This document shows positions 38,204-46,087 of a DNA stretch of 64,000 nt, one piece after another. This stretch comes from Bacteroidetes bacterium 41-46. Lineage in GTDB: Bacteria > Bacteroidota > Bacteroidia > Bacteroidales > UBA932. The notes under the pieces were generated by a model. It was not told the DNA's origin. It saw only the letters and a program-made list of their open reading frames with translations, and ran no database searches. The stretch is from positions 204,102 through 268,101 of the forward strand of contig MKTA01000019.1 in assembly GCA_001897515.1 (NCBI GenBank). Direction: 5' to 3'. Each line of letters begins with the position of its first letter. Positions within the stretch are counted from its first letter, which is position 1. The position numbers and the translations under genes were made by a program.

Positions 38204-39040
38204 CTATATATTCACATTATCTTCTACAAGAATCCATGATTTAATTGTTGCGTGAAGCTTTAAATTAACTCTCTGAATATCTATATACATTATTAGCCTT
38301 CTTGAGTACATGTTTTCGTTACTTAGATTTGAGAGATCAACTGATGCACTTTGCGTTGTGTTGTTCTTATATACAAACTGAACCTCAATCTCTTTGTTTG
38401 AGGGATTTAACCCCATTAGCCAGAAATAACCGGTAAAATCATTTAAAGGAGAGGCCTCTGTAAATAATTTTGAATACTTGAAATCTTCAAAAATTTGTGT
38501 ATAGTCAGAGAGGTATAATCCACGAGATACACCGTTCTGAACAATTATGCATTTCTCCAATGAGTCTCTGGCCCCCTCAATAACCAGTTGATACTCCAGT
38601 TTCTTAATTTTATCCGGGAGTTCCAGATTTAAATTGTTTTGAGAGTAGCGCGACACGGTGAAGTTCTTGATGGTAGCTGCGTATAGGTCAGATATTGCAT
38701 CGGACTCCATCAGAACTCTTGCTTTGCTGAAATCTCTGATATTATCAATAAAAATGCCCTTTGCCGCTTTATTGACAGTAATAAAGTTGTAGGTTCCCGG
38801 TGAGATATTAATAGTATCTGTTGTAACTCTTAACTGCTTTTCCCTTAAAAGCGAGTCTCCTGAGTATATATAAGTAAAGAGGCTCAATGAGTCATTAGAG
38901 CTCTGCTTACTCTGTATAAGGGTGCTTTTAACGTATATACGGTCAAGCTCCTCCCAGTTACCCGGCAGATCCCTTTTGCTGCAATTGTATAATACAGCTA
39001 CACCAAGTATTACAAGAGTAATTAAGAGCCTGTTCTTCAT
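38204..39040 (-). CDS. Fimbrial anchor-type lipoprotein (DUF5119-like)
   Basis: A 278-residue predicted lipoprotein (lipobox VLYNCSKRD). The layout is that of DUF5119/FimB-like lipoproteins found between DUF3575 and fimbrillin genes: an Ig-like first domain ending ISPGTYNFITVN, then KIKKLEYQLVIEG, GYFWLMGLNPSNKEIEVQF and a terminal W-containing strand IKSWILVEDN. Its start overlaps the stop of the upstream OmpA/DUF3575 gene by 4 nt. It is likely to attach the fibre to the outer membrane. The domain name is tentative. Confidence 0.6.
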   Translation of the reverse strand: MKNRLLITLVILGVAVLYNCSKRDLPGNWEELDRIYVKSTLIQSKQSSNDSLSLFTYIYSGDSLLREKQLRVTTDTINISPGTYNFITVNKAAKGIFIDNIRDFSKARVLMESDAISDLYAATIKNFTVSRYSQNNLNLELPDKIKKLEYQLVIEGARDSLEKCIIVQNGVSRGLYLSDYTQIFEDFKYSKLFTEASPLNDFTGYFWLMGLNPSNKEIEVQFVYKNNTTQSASVDLSNLSNENMYSRRLIMYIDIQRVNLKLHATIKSWILVEDNVNI

Positions 39041-40377
39041 TGCTCCCTCCCTTTGTTTTTTCCTATCAGCCTGTAAACAAGGCTAATGTTATAATCTTGA
39101 AGAACGAAGCCTCCCTTGCTACCTGATCCGGTCTGATAACAGGAGTTATCAATCACCATATAGCTACTGCTCTTCTCTCTCTTATACCCCCCTCTGGCTC
39201 CGACTTCAATAAGAAGCCTTTTTGAAAGCGGAAGGGCAATGCCGATGCTCAGGCCACCTCCGACATAATTTCCTGTGTTGCCTTCTGAGCTCTCTAGCGG
39301 GTCCATAATATCAAACTCCCCAAAAGCTCCATATAATCCCAGATAGAGGCCCTTAAAACGTTCCGGTTTCCCCAACCAGAATCTGTGTTCCAGACTCAAC
39401 CCGCTCACTTTATGCCAGCTATCCGAATCTGTTTTTTTATGGTTTAATAGTGGGTTAATATAACCTTCTAGAGAAATTGAGGCTATTTTCATGTAGTAAA
39501 ACTCCATTGTTATATTATAAAGGGGTTTTACGACTTTAGCCGGAGGGGTAACTCCGGCTATATTTAACAGGTTTGTCCTTAACCCAAATATGGGTCTAAA
39601 ACTTTGTATAATTATATAATGTTCATCAATGTTGTTATGAGGACTCTCTGTAGTATCAGCCGGTTGCAGTATCTGAATTTTGGGAAGAGAATCCTCCGGA
39701 AGAAGTGGCTGAATTTGAGGGAGAGTATCTGCTGGTTGGGGCTTATCATCTGCAGGGGGTAAATCTGGTGGTGATATCAGCTGAGTCTGTTGCTCCTCAA
39801 CTGAAGCAATAATAGGATCATACACCTCCTTTGCCTCAAGCGGCAGCTTCCCGTATTTTGACATTGCGGATATCAGATCTTGGTATGCAGGCTTTAAGGC
39901 AAAGTGGATATCTTGATTATCTGTCGGCTTTATAGAAAATGGCCTGTACTCTAATCGCACACAGTCTGCCAGTTCATTTTCCGCTCTAATTATAAAGGTA
40001 AAGTTAGGATTAGTAAATCCATATCTTGTTTTAAGGTAAGCTCTTACTATGCTTCCAAGAACAGAGGCTCTGTTTAGTGCGTATAGATCTGAGATGCTTC
40101 CCTCCTTAACAAATGAGACTATTGCAAAATGAGAACTACCTGTCTGAATTCCATGTTTATTATATGGTATAAAGTCCCTCAGGTTGGCCAGCTCAATACT
40201 GTTATTGCCAAAATTTGTCAGGAGCGTGGTTGAGCCCGGAGAAAAGTTGAAATCAAAAGCGATCTGTCTCTCTTGAGCACTCTGTGCATTGACACTTGTG
40301 CTTACAAATAATTGTGCCCCCAACAAAGCAACAATAAAGCATCTAATAATAGATCCGGTGTAATCAGCTCCTCTCAT
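39037..40377 (-). CDS. OmpA-like / DUF3575 outer-membrane protein of the pilus cluster
   Basis: A 446-residue exported protein with a signal peptide to about residue 31 (SVNAQ). Residues 35-150 resemble an OmpA-type peptidoglycan-binding fold (AFDFNFSPGSTTLL; LYALNRASVLGSIVRAYL). A proline-rich linker of repeated PPAD/PADT/LPEDSLPK units spans about 200-245. Residues 260-440 are a DUF3575 beta-barrel (FGLRTNLLNIAGVTP; GLYLGLYGAFGEFD; final NISLVYRLIGKN). DUF3575 genes are regular neighbours of fimbrillins in Bacteroidota and probably form the outer-membrane base. It overlaps the kinase-like gene upstream by 14 nt. Confidence 0.75.
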   Translation of the reverse strand: MRGADYTGSIIRCFIVALLGAQLFVSTSVNAQSAQERQIAFDFNFSPGSTTLLTNFGNNSIELANLRDFIPYNKHGIQTGSSHFAIVSFVKEGSISDLYALNRASVLGSIVRAYLKTRYGFTNPNFTFIIRAENELADCVRLEYRPFSIKPTDNQDIHFALKPAYQDLISAMSKYGKLPLEAKEVYDPIIASVEEQQTQLISPPDLPPADDKPQPADTLPQIQPLLPEDSLPKIQILQPADTTESPHNNIDEHYIIIQSFRPIFGLRTNLLNIAGVTPPAKVVKPLYNITMEFYYMKIASISLEGYINPLLNHKKTDSDSWHKVSGLSLEHRFWLGKPERFKGLYLGLYGAFGEFDIMDPLESSEGNTGNYVGGGLSIGIALPLSKRLLIEVGARGGYKREKSSSYMVIDNSCYQTGSGSKGGFVLQDYNISLVYRLIGKNKGREQ

Positions 40378-41443
40378 TGCAATTATGTATATGGTTTGTA
40401 TTTAGAAGTCTCTCTATCTGAGACTTCAAAGTTGAAGGCCTGAACCAGAGGACATTTTGGTAGTTGTGCGAAAAGGCCTCTATGCAGTTTATATTGGTTA
40501 TATTTATAAGGAAAATGGTTTCAGGATTGCTCTCCCTGACTCTTCTGACGGCCTCCTTCAGCTCTTCTCCTGTATCTATAGCATTAATCAGAATAACGTT
40601 AGGCCTTGACAGGCTCTCAGACACTCCGTTTATAAAGCAGTTCTCAGTTGTTCTGAGAACCAGAAAAGATGGAGCCGGAATCATCCTTTTAATCTTTGCA
40701 AAACTCTCATCATCATCGTCAACAACAAGTAGTATCTGCTGAGCTGAATATACTTTTGAATCTCTGTACCTGTTTCTGAACGGCAAATCAAACTGTATAA
40801 CTCGGGGTGTTCTGTCAAACAGAAGACTCATTTTACCCCCTACATGTTTAGCCAGTTTATCACAAAGAGCAATATTGATTCCAACACCCTCCTCAAGCAT
40901 ACACCCTCCATGATCTCCTTCATCATTTATAACTACCTGATCAAATGACAGGCTGAATATAAATGATTCCGTGGTTAACGAGTAATCCATGAATATCTCT
41001 CTGCTCTTACTCAAATATGTGGCGCTTGAGATTAAAAGGCAGAACAGCTTCTCTAGTTTTCCTCTGTCTGTATAGATCACACTATTTGAATCCAGATAGA
41101 GAGTTTTATTTGCAATCTGAAACTCAACGCCACATCTTCCAAACTCCTCTCTCATTATTTTAGCACCTCTTATTAGGATGTCGTCTATCTCAACCCTCTC
41201 AATAAATATTGAGCTGTCAAGCTCCAGAGTATTGTAATCAATTACTTTGTGAATCTTCTCAAGAAGAACCTTACTGTTATCCTTTATTATATCTGCGTAA
41301 TTTTTGATTTTTGATATGCAGTCCTCCTCCAGAATAAGCTCCGTGAACCCCATAATGGCATTTAGAGGGGTCTTAAGCTCATGGGTAATTGTAGTGGTTA
41401 CAATCCTGTCATTTGCTAAATTGAGGGAATTTGTGTTGTTCAT
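40364..41443 (-). CDS. Soluble histidine-kinase-like regulator with a C-terminal receiver-like region
   Basis: About 359 residues from the ATG giving MNNTNSLNLANDR; a TTG ten codons earlier is less likely. There is no membrane segment. A HisKA helix with the phospho-His motif TTTITHELKTPLNAIMGF starts near residue 16. The ATPase region is degraded: the N-box position reads LISSATYLSK without Asn, although a GVGINIALC glycine box remains. The last 120 residues begin ILLVVDDDDESFAKI, like a receiver domain. It is the first long gene of the pilus operon and probably controls it, perhaps by binding rather than catalysis. Confidence 0.7.
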   Translation of the reverse strand: MNNTNSLNLANDRIVTTTITHELKTPLNAIMGFTELILEEDCISKIKNYADIIKDNSKVLLEKIHKVIDYNTLELDSSIFIERVEIDDILIRGAKIMREEFGRCGVEFQIANKTLYLDSNSVIYTDRGKLEKLFCLLISSATYLSKSREIFMDYSLTTESFIFSLSFDQVVINDEGDHGGCMLEEGVGINIALCDKLAKHVGGKMSLLFDRTPRVIQFDLPFRNRYRDSKVYSAQQILLVVDDDDESFAKIKRMIPAPSFLVLRTTENCFINGVSESLSRPNVILINAIDTGEELKEAVRRVRESNPETIFLINITNINCIEAFSHNYQNVLWFRPSTLKSQIERLLNTNHIHNCNERS

Positions 41444-41466
41444 AAAGTCTCTGCAAATGGGATTTA

Positions 41467-41535
41467 TTAACAACTAATAAAAGGAGGAGGAAAACCCTCT
41501 TGATTGTCTCTATTTGTTAATGCAACTAAGATCAC
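41467..41535 (-). CDS. Possible leader peptide sORF 1 upstream of the pilus operon
   Basis: GTG start with AAAGGAGG about 10 nt upstream, 22 codons: MILVALTNRDNQEGFPPPFI followed by SC and TAA, ending 24 nt before the kinase-like ATG. The other module copy encodes a similar short frame (MFLVVLTSTNNKENFLSSFY). Several differences between the two are third-base changes (GTT/GTG, ACA/ACG). Its Shine-Dalgarno is complementary to its own 3' part, so translation could be self-limited. Coding is unproven. Confidence 0.35.
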   Translation of the reverse strand: MILVALTNRDNQEGFPPPFISC

Positions 41536-41678
41536 CTAAACCACTCCTCCTTTTATTAATTGTGCTTCATGTGAAGCGTCAGATTACTTGATTGCAAAAG
41601 TATATTGGGATGGTTAGTAAAAAAAAATAATAGCGCCAAGCTTGCAGATTAGCAAACTGAATCTGTGCTTGAACGCAT
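41467..41678 (-). promoter_or_regulatory. Pilus-operon regulatory module, proximal copy
   Basis: Read leftward. First comes a candidate operator (about 41636-41675) with nested arms CAGATT/AATCTG and CAAGC/GCTTG. Next is TACTTTTG (41595-41602), a match to the -7 box TAnnTTTG. Then the palindrome GCTTCA-TG-TGAAGC (41564-41577). Last is a hairpin whose 15-bp arms (41544-41558 and 41475-41489) pair a strong AAAGGAGG ribosome-binding site with its complement. It ends just before the first pilus gene. Confidence 0.65.
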
Positions 41679-41804
41679 TGAGGATGTCTCTAATGGATGT
41701 TGCTTCATGTTAAAAGGATTATTCCAGAGTCAATAAATAAATAGATTTTAATAGTATTAGTACTACTAAAAAATTATTGTCATTCATAAGGATTATGTAT
41801 TAAC

Positions 41805-42012
41805 AATTAATAAAAGGAGGAGAGAAAATTCTCTTTATTGTTCGTTGACGTTAATACCACTAAAAACACCTAAACGCTCCTCCTTTTATTAATTGGGGCT
41901 TCAAATGAAGCGTCAGATTACTTGATTGCAAAAGTATCCAGAGATGGATATATATAAAAAACAATAGCGCCAAGCTTGCAGATTAGCGAACTGAATCTGT
42001 GCTTGAGCGCAT
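41805..42012 (-). promoter_or_regulatory. Pilus-operon regulatory module, distal copy
   Basis: A diverged duplicate of the proximal module, about 335 bp further upstream. It has the same order: nested-palindrome operator (about 41969-42010), TACTTTTG at 41929-41936, GCTTCA-AA-TGAAGC at 41898-41911 (arms kept, centre changed), and a hairpin with 18-bp perfect arms (41877-41894 and 41805-41822). The 110 bp between the modules (41690-41800) is AT-rich, with nothing I recognise. Confidence 0.65.
41807..41869 (-). CDS. Possible leader peptide sORF 2 in the distal module
   Basis: GTG start 9 nt after AGGAGG, 20 codons, MFLVVLTSTNNKENFLSSFY then TAA. It aligns with sORF 1 at M-LV-LT---N-E-F. The stop lies inside the hairpin arm. 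Such a strong Shine-Dalgarno is unusual in Bacteroidota. Coding is unproven. Confidence 0.3.
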   Translation of the reverse strand: MFLVVLTSTNNKENFLSSFY

Positions 42013-42047
42013 TTATGCCGTTTAGGCAAATGTGTAATCAGACTCTT

Positions 42048-42689
42048 CTATCTCTTCTTATAGGAGACTGGGATGTTGAGCATTGGAAGTTTTGTTGTTC
42101 CCAGCTGAAGAAGTTCATTTATCTCACTCTTCTTCATAAAGGCTCTAGGTCTGGACTCCATCCCCGCCGACGAACAGAAAAGCATTATATTCTGAGAGAC
42201 TATTCCGGCATCCATAGCAGCCCACTCAGTTTTAAGAGAGTCATCTGCCCTTGTAAACCTGGAAATATCAGACACCAAAAGCAAAATCAATGCTGGATAT
42301 GGGTCTTTATCCTGATTGGAAATAATTTTTCTGTAGTCTCCGTTTACAACCCCTTCCAATATATGCTTTTGAGCATTGTAAAGATATACTCCGTTAGAAT
42401 CAAATACATATATATCAATATCCTGAGCGTTGATTGCAGATGGAGCGGTTCGTTTTCCACTCTCCACCCTGTTGACCCCGTTGGCAGCCCAAAGAAGGTC
42501 TGACAAATCCTGAATAGAGAGAGGAGTTGAGTCAAACTCTCTTGCAGAGGCTCTTTGAGATAGGGCCTTCATAAGGTTGCCCTCACGCTCCAGATTTGGT
42601 TTGTTCAAAACTATTGTTTGGGCTAAAGTGCTGCCAGAAAATAATAGTGAACCTGATATTATTGCTAAGGTTTTTAGAAATGTTCTCAT
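42048..42689 (-). CDS. Secreted SagB/nitroreductase-like protein
   Basis: A 213-residue nitroreductase-fold protein, unusual in carrying a signal peptide (to about residue 23, STLAQ). ALSQRASAREFDSTPLSIQD is the FMN-phosphate-binding N-terminal block. LLWAANGVNR, RTAPSAINAQDIDIYVF and DAGIVSQNIMLFCSSAGM follow the SagB-type/nitroreductase order. It is probably a periplasmic flavin oxidoreductase of unknown substrate. It sits upstream of the pilus regulatory modules in the same direction, with its own stop 36 nt from them. Confidence 0.82.
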   Translation of the reverse strand: MRTFLKTLAIISGSLLFSGSTLAQTIVLNKPNLEREGNLMKALSQRASAREFDSTPLSIQDLSDLLWAANGVNRVESGKRTAPSAINAQDIDIYVFDSNGVYLYNAQKHILEGVVNGDYRKIISNQDKDPYPALILLLVSDISRFTRADDSLKTEWAAMDAGIVSQNIMLFCSSAGMESRPRAFMKKSEINELLQLGTTKLPMLNIPVSYKKR

Positions 42690-42716
42690 ACTTATCTGTT
42701 TATTCTAATTTATTAC

Positions 42717-44837
42717 TCACTTTTTTTCTTTAAGACTAATGGCAAATCCGCCCCCCTCATTCATTGTGATATTCAAGGTTGAATTACTTCTTATCTCTCT
42801 CTCCTCAATATCTATTGATGTTGGGTTTTGTTTGAAATGGCTTTTTGGAGTGTCTCTGTATATGGTTGCTAAATATGATTTGTCCTCTTCAAGAAAATCA
42901 AAATCTAGATTTATCTCACGTGCATTCTCATCTGTTACACCACCTACAAACCAATTTCCGGATCCCCTCTCCTCTCTTGCTATCACCACAAAGTCTCCAA
43001 TCTCTCCTTCAAGAACCCTTGTCCTCTCCCAGTCAACACCAACTTCCTGAATAAATTGGAAAGCCGGTTGGTTTTCATAGTTTTCAGGAAGGTCGCAGGC
43101 CATCTGAATGGGGCTGTAAATAACCACATAGAGTGCCAGCTGATGGGCTAAAGTTGTATTGATTTGGTTATTTGGTTTTGTTGGCAATGAGATCTCAAAG
43201 ACGCCGGGGGTAAAATCTATCGGACCGGCAAGCATTCTTGTAAAAGCGACAATTGAGATATGCTCAGGCGGGTTACCGCCGTCTGGTGACCATGCGTTAA
43301 ACTCCTGCCCTCTGAGACCCTCTCTTGATATGGCATTTGGGTATGTTCGTCTAAGCCCTGTTGCCTTTATGGGCTCGTGTGCATTAACTGCTATTTTATA
43401 TTCAGCTGCCTTTTCCAAAGCTCTCTGGTAGTGGTTCACCATCCACTGGCTGTGATGGTGCTCACCTTTGGGAATAATTCTACCTACATAGCCGGATTTT
43501 ACTGAACCGATGCCCAGCCTCTGCATAAGGGCGTATGCAGTATCCATTTGCTTCTCGTATGTTCTTGGAGCAGAAGATGTTTCATGATGCATGATTATCT
43601 CCACTCCACGTTCTTTTGCGTACCTTACCACCTCTTCAATATCATAATCGGGATAGGGCGTTACAAAATCAAAGATTCCCTCTCTATCCTCAAAACCGGT
43701 CCATCGCTCCCATCCGGTGTTCCATCCCTCTATCAAAAGACCTTTAATACCTTTCTTTGATGCAAAATCTATGTATCTCTTAGCGTTTTCAGTAGTTGCT
43801 GCGTGCCGTCCGTGAGCCTTACCTGTGTCCACCCATTTTCCGCTCTTTTCATCAAGTGTCATTCCGTAATCCCATGACCCTTTGTCAATGTGCATCTCCC
43901 ACCATATTCCCATGTATTTCATAGGCTTAACCCAGCTTACATCGCCTAGTTTGTTTGGTTCATTAAGGTTTAGAATCAGTCTGGATTCAATCAATTCTCC
44001 TGCCCTCTCTGCAATTTGAATTGTTCTCCATGGTGTTTTGAACGGTAGTCCCCTTTTAACTTTATAACCAAGCCTCTCGGACCCCACCAGCCGGCTGGTC
44101 ATTTTAAGGGCCGATGTGTCCACTTTAAGGGTCATGCCGGCGTAATCCATCAGAGCAGCCTCGTGAATACTGATGTGCAGCCCCTCAGTTGTCCTCATTG
44201 TTACAGGTGTATGGACTGCATTGTCCATAATATTCGTGAAGCCAAGCCCGGGGGCGTTATTGTGCTTCATTGCATCAATTCCGGAAACAGGAGTAGTATT
44301 ATAAAGGTGTTCGTAACTGTCCCAGTCACCCGGTATCCACCATGTTGTGTGGTCTCCGGTAAGTTGAAACTTTGTATTCTCCTCCATAATGATAAGGGAA
44401 TCAACACCTTTCTGAGCCAGAAACTCATAGCGAAAGGCGACTCCATCATCGTAAGCTCTGAAATAGATATTGAGCCTCCTTTTGGGTGTAGTGTTCTCTT
44501 TAAGCTCTACAACCATCTCATTATAGTTGTTCACAACCTCCCTCTGCTCGCCCCAGGGTAGCTCCCATGTCTCGCTGAATGAGGAGTGTGAAGATTTAAC
44601 AACCTCAAATCCTGATATAAGCGGCTTCTGATCTTTGAGCTCAAAGGCTAAAGAGGAGGTGTCAATTATAGTTTTATCATTATGACAAACCAAATAAGAG
44701 AGCTCTCCCGTTTGAGAAAGAAGCAGTTCCACTCTGTTCTGAGAATCCGGAGATAACAGCGTCAGTTCACTTTGTTTTGCTTTGCATCCGGCAACGACTA
44801 TTGCCAGAAACAGTATTATTACTCTACTTTTTCTCAT
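42717..44837 (-). CDS. GH97 alpha-glucosidase (SusB-like) lipoprotein
   Basis: A 706-residue glycoside hydrolase of family 97, with lipobox VVAGCKAKQ. The N-terminal beta-sandwich is followed by a TIM barrel. KGIKGLLIEGWNTGWERW and VEIIMHHETSSAPRTYE carry the acidic residues conserved in the inverting alpha-glucosidase (SusB) branch; the retaining alpha-galactosidase branch has a different sequence at the second site. It probably trims alpha-glucosidic oligosaccharides in the periplasm or on the outer membrane. No SusC/SusD pair is nearby. Its start overlaps the TfoX-like gene by 14 nt. Confidence 0.92.
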   Translation of the reverse strand: MRKSRVIILFLAIVVAGCKAKQSELTLLSPDSQNRVELLLSQTGELSYLVCHNDKTIIDTSSLAFELKDQKPLISGFEVVKSSHSSFSETWELPWGEQREVVNNYNEMVVELKENTTPKRRLNIYFRAYDDGVAFRYEFLAQKGVDSLIIMEENTKFQLTGDHTTWWIPGDWDSYEHLYNTTPVSGIDAMKHNNAPGLGFTNIMDNAVHTPVTMRTTEGLHISIHEAALMDYAGMTLKVDTSALKMTSRLVGSERLGYKVKRGLPFKTPWRTIQIAERAGELIESRLILNLNEPNKLGDVSWVKPMKYMGIWWEMHIDKGSWDYGMTLDEKSGKWVDTGKAHGRHAATTENAKRYIDFASKKGIKGLLIEGWNTGWERWTGFEDREGIFDFVTPYPDYDIEEVVRYAKERGVEIIMHHETSSAPRTYEKQMDTAYALMQRLGIGSVKSGYVGRIIPKGEHHHSQWMVNHYQRALEKAAEYKIAVNAHEPIKATGLRRTYPNAISREGLRGQEFNAWSPDGGNPPEHISIVAFTRMLAGPIDFTPGVFEISLPTKPNNQINTTLAHQLALYVVIYSPIQMACDLPENYENQPAFQFIQEVGVDWERTRVLEGEIGDFVVIAREERGSGNWFVGGVTDENAREINLDFDFLEEDKSYLATIYRDTPKSHFKQNPTSIDIEEREIRSNSTLNITMNEGGGFAISLKEKK

Positions 44838-45171
44838 CTCTCTTTAGTTTAGGTTTTTTCTTTGGTTTGGGAAACGGCAACTCCTTTACAGATCTTCTGA
44901 CAAGTTCGCTCAGCCACTCTCTGTCCTCCAGTTTGTCCTCAATAAGGAAGCTGTTCTTCGCACCCGGATATGCAGGAGCCTCAACAGGGTTGCCGATAAA
45001 CTCCCTGCCGGACTGAGTCGGCTTAATAAATAGCTTGTTGTCGCATATCAGACCGAATATTTTGCCGTCTGCGTAGATTCCGTACTCACCAAACATCTTA
45101 ATGACTGAGACCTCGCCTACGTTCTCAAGCTGGTCTGTGATGAAGTCAACAAAGTTTTTGTCTGTTGCCAT
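44824..45171 (-). CDS. TfoX N-terminal domain protein
   Basis: A 115-residue protein made of one TfoX/Sxy N-terminal domain (VSVIKMFGEYGIYADGKIFG; DNKLFIKPT; APAYPGAKNSFLI) and a lysine-rich tail (PKPKKKPKLKRDEKK). It lacks the C-terminal domain of E. coli TfoX, so a competence role should not be assumed. Cytoplasmic. It lies between the phosphatase-like gene (3 nt) and GH97 (overlap), within a leftward gene run. Confidence 0.85.
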   Translation of the reverse strand: MATDKNFVDFITDQLENVGEVSVIKMFGEYGIYADGKIFGLICDNKLFIKPTQSGREFIGNPVEAPAYPGAKNSFLIEDKLEDREWLSELVRRSVKELPFPKPKKKPKLKRDEKK

Positions 45172-45174
45172 ATT

Positions 45175-46050
45175 TTACCAATTAAGGATTACCTCTGCTT
45201 TAACCGGATAGTGGTCAGATGGGATTCTTACCGCCTGTTTGGAACTGTCGGCTTTACTCCAGTACATATCTGTCAGTACTCCATATTTGACTATCTTAAA
45301 CTCTTTAGTCGTGAAAATATGGTCAATCCTGCTGTCGCTTATGTACTGCGGGTTGAAGTTATTAAATGTTCCATTAGGTGCATATCTCAGCATTGAAACC
45401 ACATAGGCATCATTAAACAACCCCGATTCTGAGATAACTTTATACCCTTCAGCTCTCTGGTCATAATTGAAATCGCCGGTAAGAATTACAGGGTCACCTT
45501 CTGTCATATTTTTTATTTTTTCCAGAACCAGTCTGCTCCCTTCAAGCCTTGCTACTTTTCCAACATGGTCCATATGGAGATTGAAAAACCAGAAGTGCTT
45601 TCCATTTTCAACAATTTGGAATCTGCCCCATGTGCATATTCTGGGGAGAGCAGCATCCCAACCTTTACCAGGAATACTGTCGGCCTCAGAGAGCCAGAAA
45701 TTACCCGTTTTTATAAGTTTAAATTTATCCCTTTTATAGAAAACGGGAGAACACTCACCTGATTTATCTCCGTCTGCGCGGCCTACACCTATGTAGTTAT
45801 ACTCAGGCATCGCTGCTAGCATACCGTTCAGCTGGCTGTAGAAAACCTCCTGAGATCCAAAAATATCAAAATCATGATAACGGACAAGATTAGCAATGTG
45901 AGGTAGCCTCTGACCCCAGCCGTTCCCGTTAAGAGAGTCTGCTCTGTTCTCATAGCGGATATTATAGGTGGCAATATTAAATGACTGAGCTGTTGCGACA
46001 TCCAATGCAATCCAAGATAGTATAACTGTTATGGCAACAAAGTGTTTCAT
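45175..46050 (-). CDS. Secreted endonuclease/exonuclease/phosphatase family protein
   Basis: A 291-residue exported EEP-fold hydrolase with a signal peptide to about residue 22 (TAQS). The catalytic layout is visible: FNIATYNIRYEN, the metal-binding Glu in IFGSQEVFYSQ, NLHMDHVGK, VILTGDFNYDQ and the terminal SDHYPVKAEV. SRIDHIF is the usual motif near the C-terminus. Bacteroidota members of this group act on phosphodiesters or phosphate esters of unknown identity. Confidence 0.9.
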   Translation of the reverse strand: MKHFVAITVILSWIALDVATAQSFNIATYNIRYENRADSLNGNGWGQRLPHIANLVRYHDFDIFGSQEVFYSQLNGMLAAMPEYNYIGVGRADGDKSGECSPVFYKRDKFKLIKTGNFWLSEADSIPGKGWDAALPRICTWGRFQIVENGKHFWFFNLHMDHVGKVARLEGSRLVLEKIKNMTEGDPVILTGDFNYDQRAEGYKVISESGLFNDAYVVSMLRYAPNGTFNNFNPQYISDSRIDHIFTTKEFKIVKYGVLTDMYWSKADSSKQAVRIPSDHYPVKAEVILNW

Positions 46051-46087
46051 AATACATCTACTCTCTTATCAACTAATATACCTCTGA

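Noticed and set aside
41475..41894. The SD/anti-SD inverted repeats as ends of invertible promoters, as in Bacteroides phase variation
   Set aside because: The TACTTTTG promoter elements lie outside the inverted repeats, so inversion of the 54-bp centre would not switch transcription. The arms fit an RNA hairpin better.
41976..42503. A 175-codon plus-strand frame
   Set aside because: It is antisense to the well-supported nitroreductase-like gene and shows no recognisable domain.
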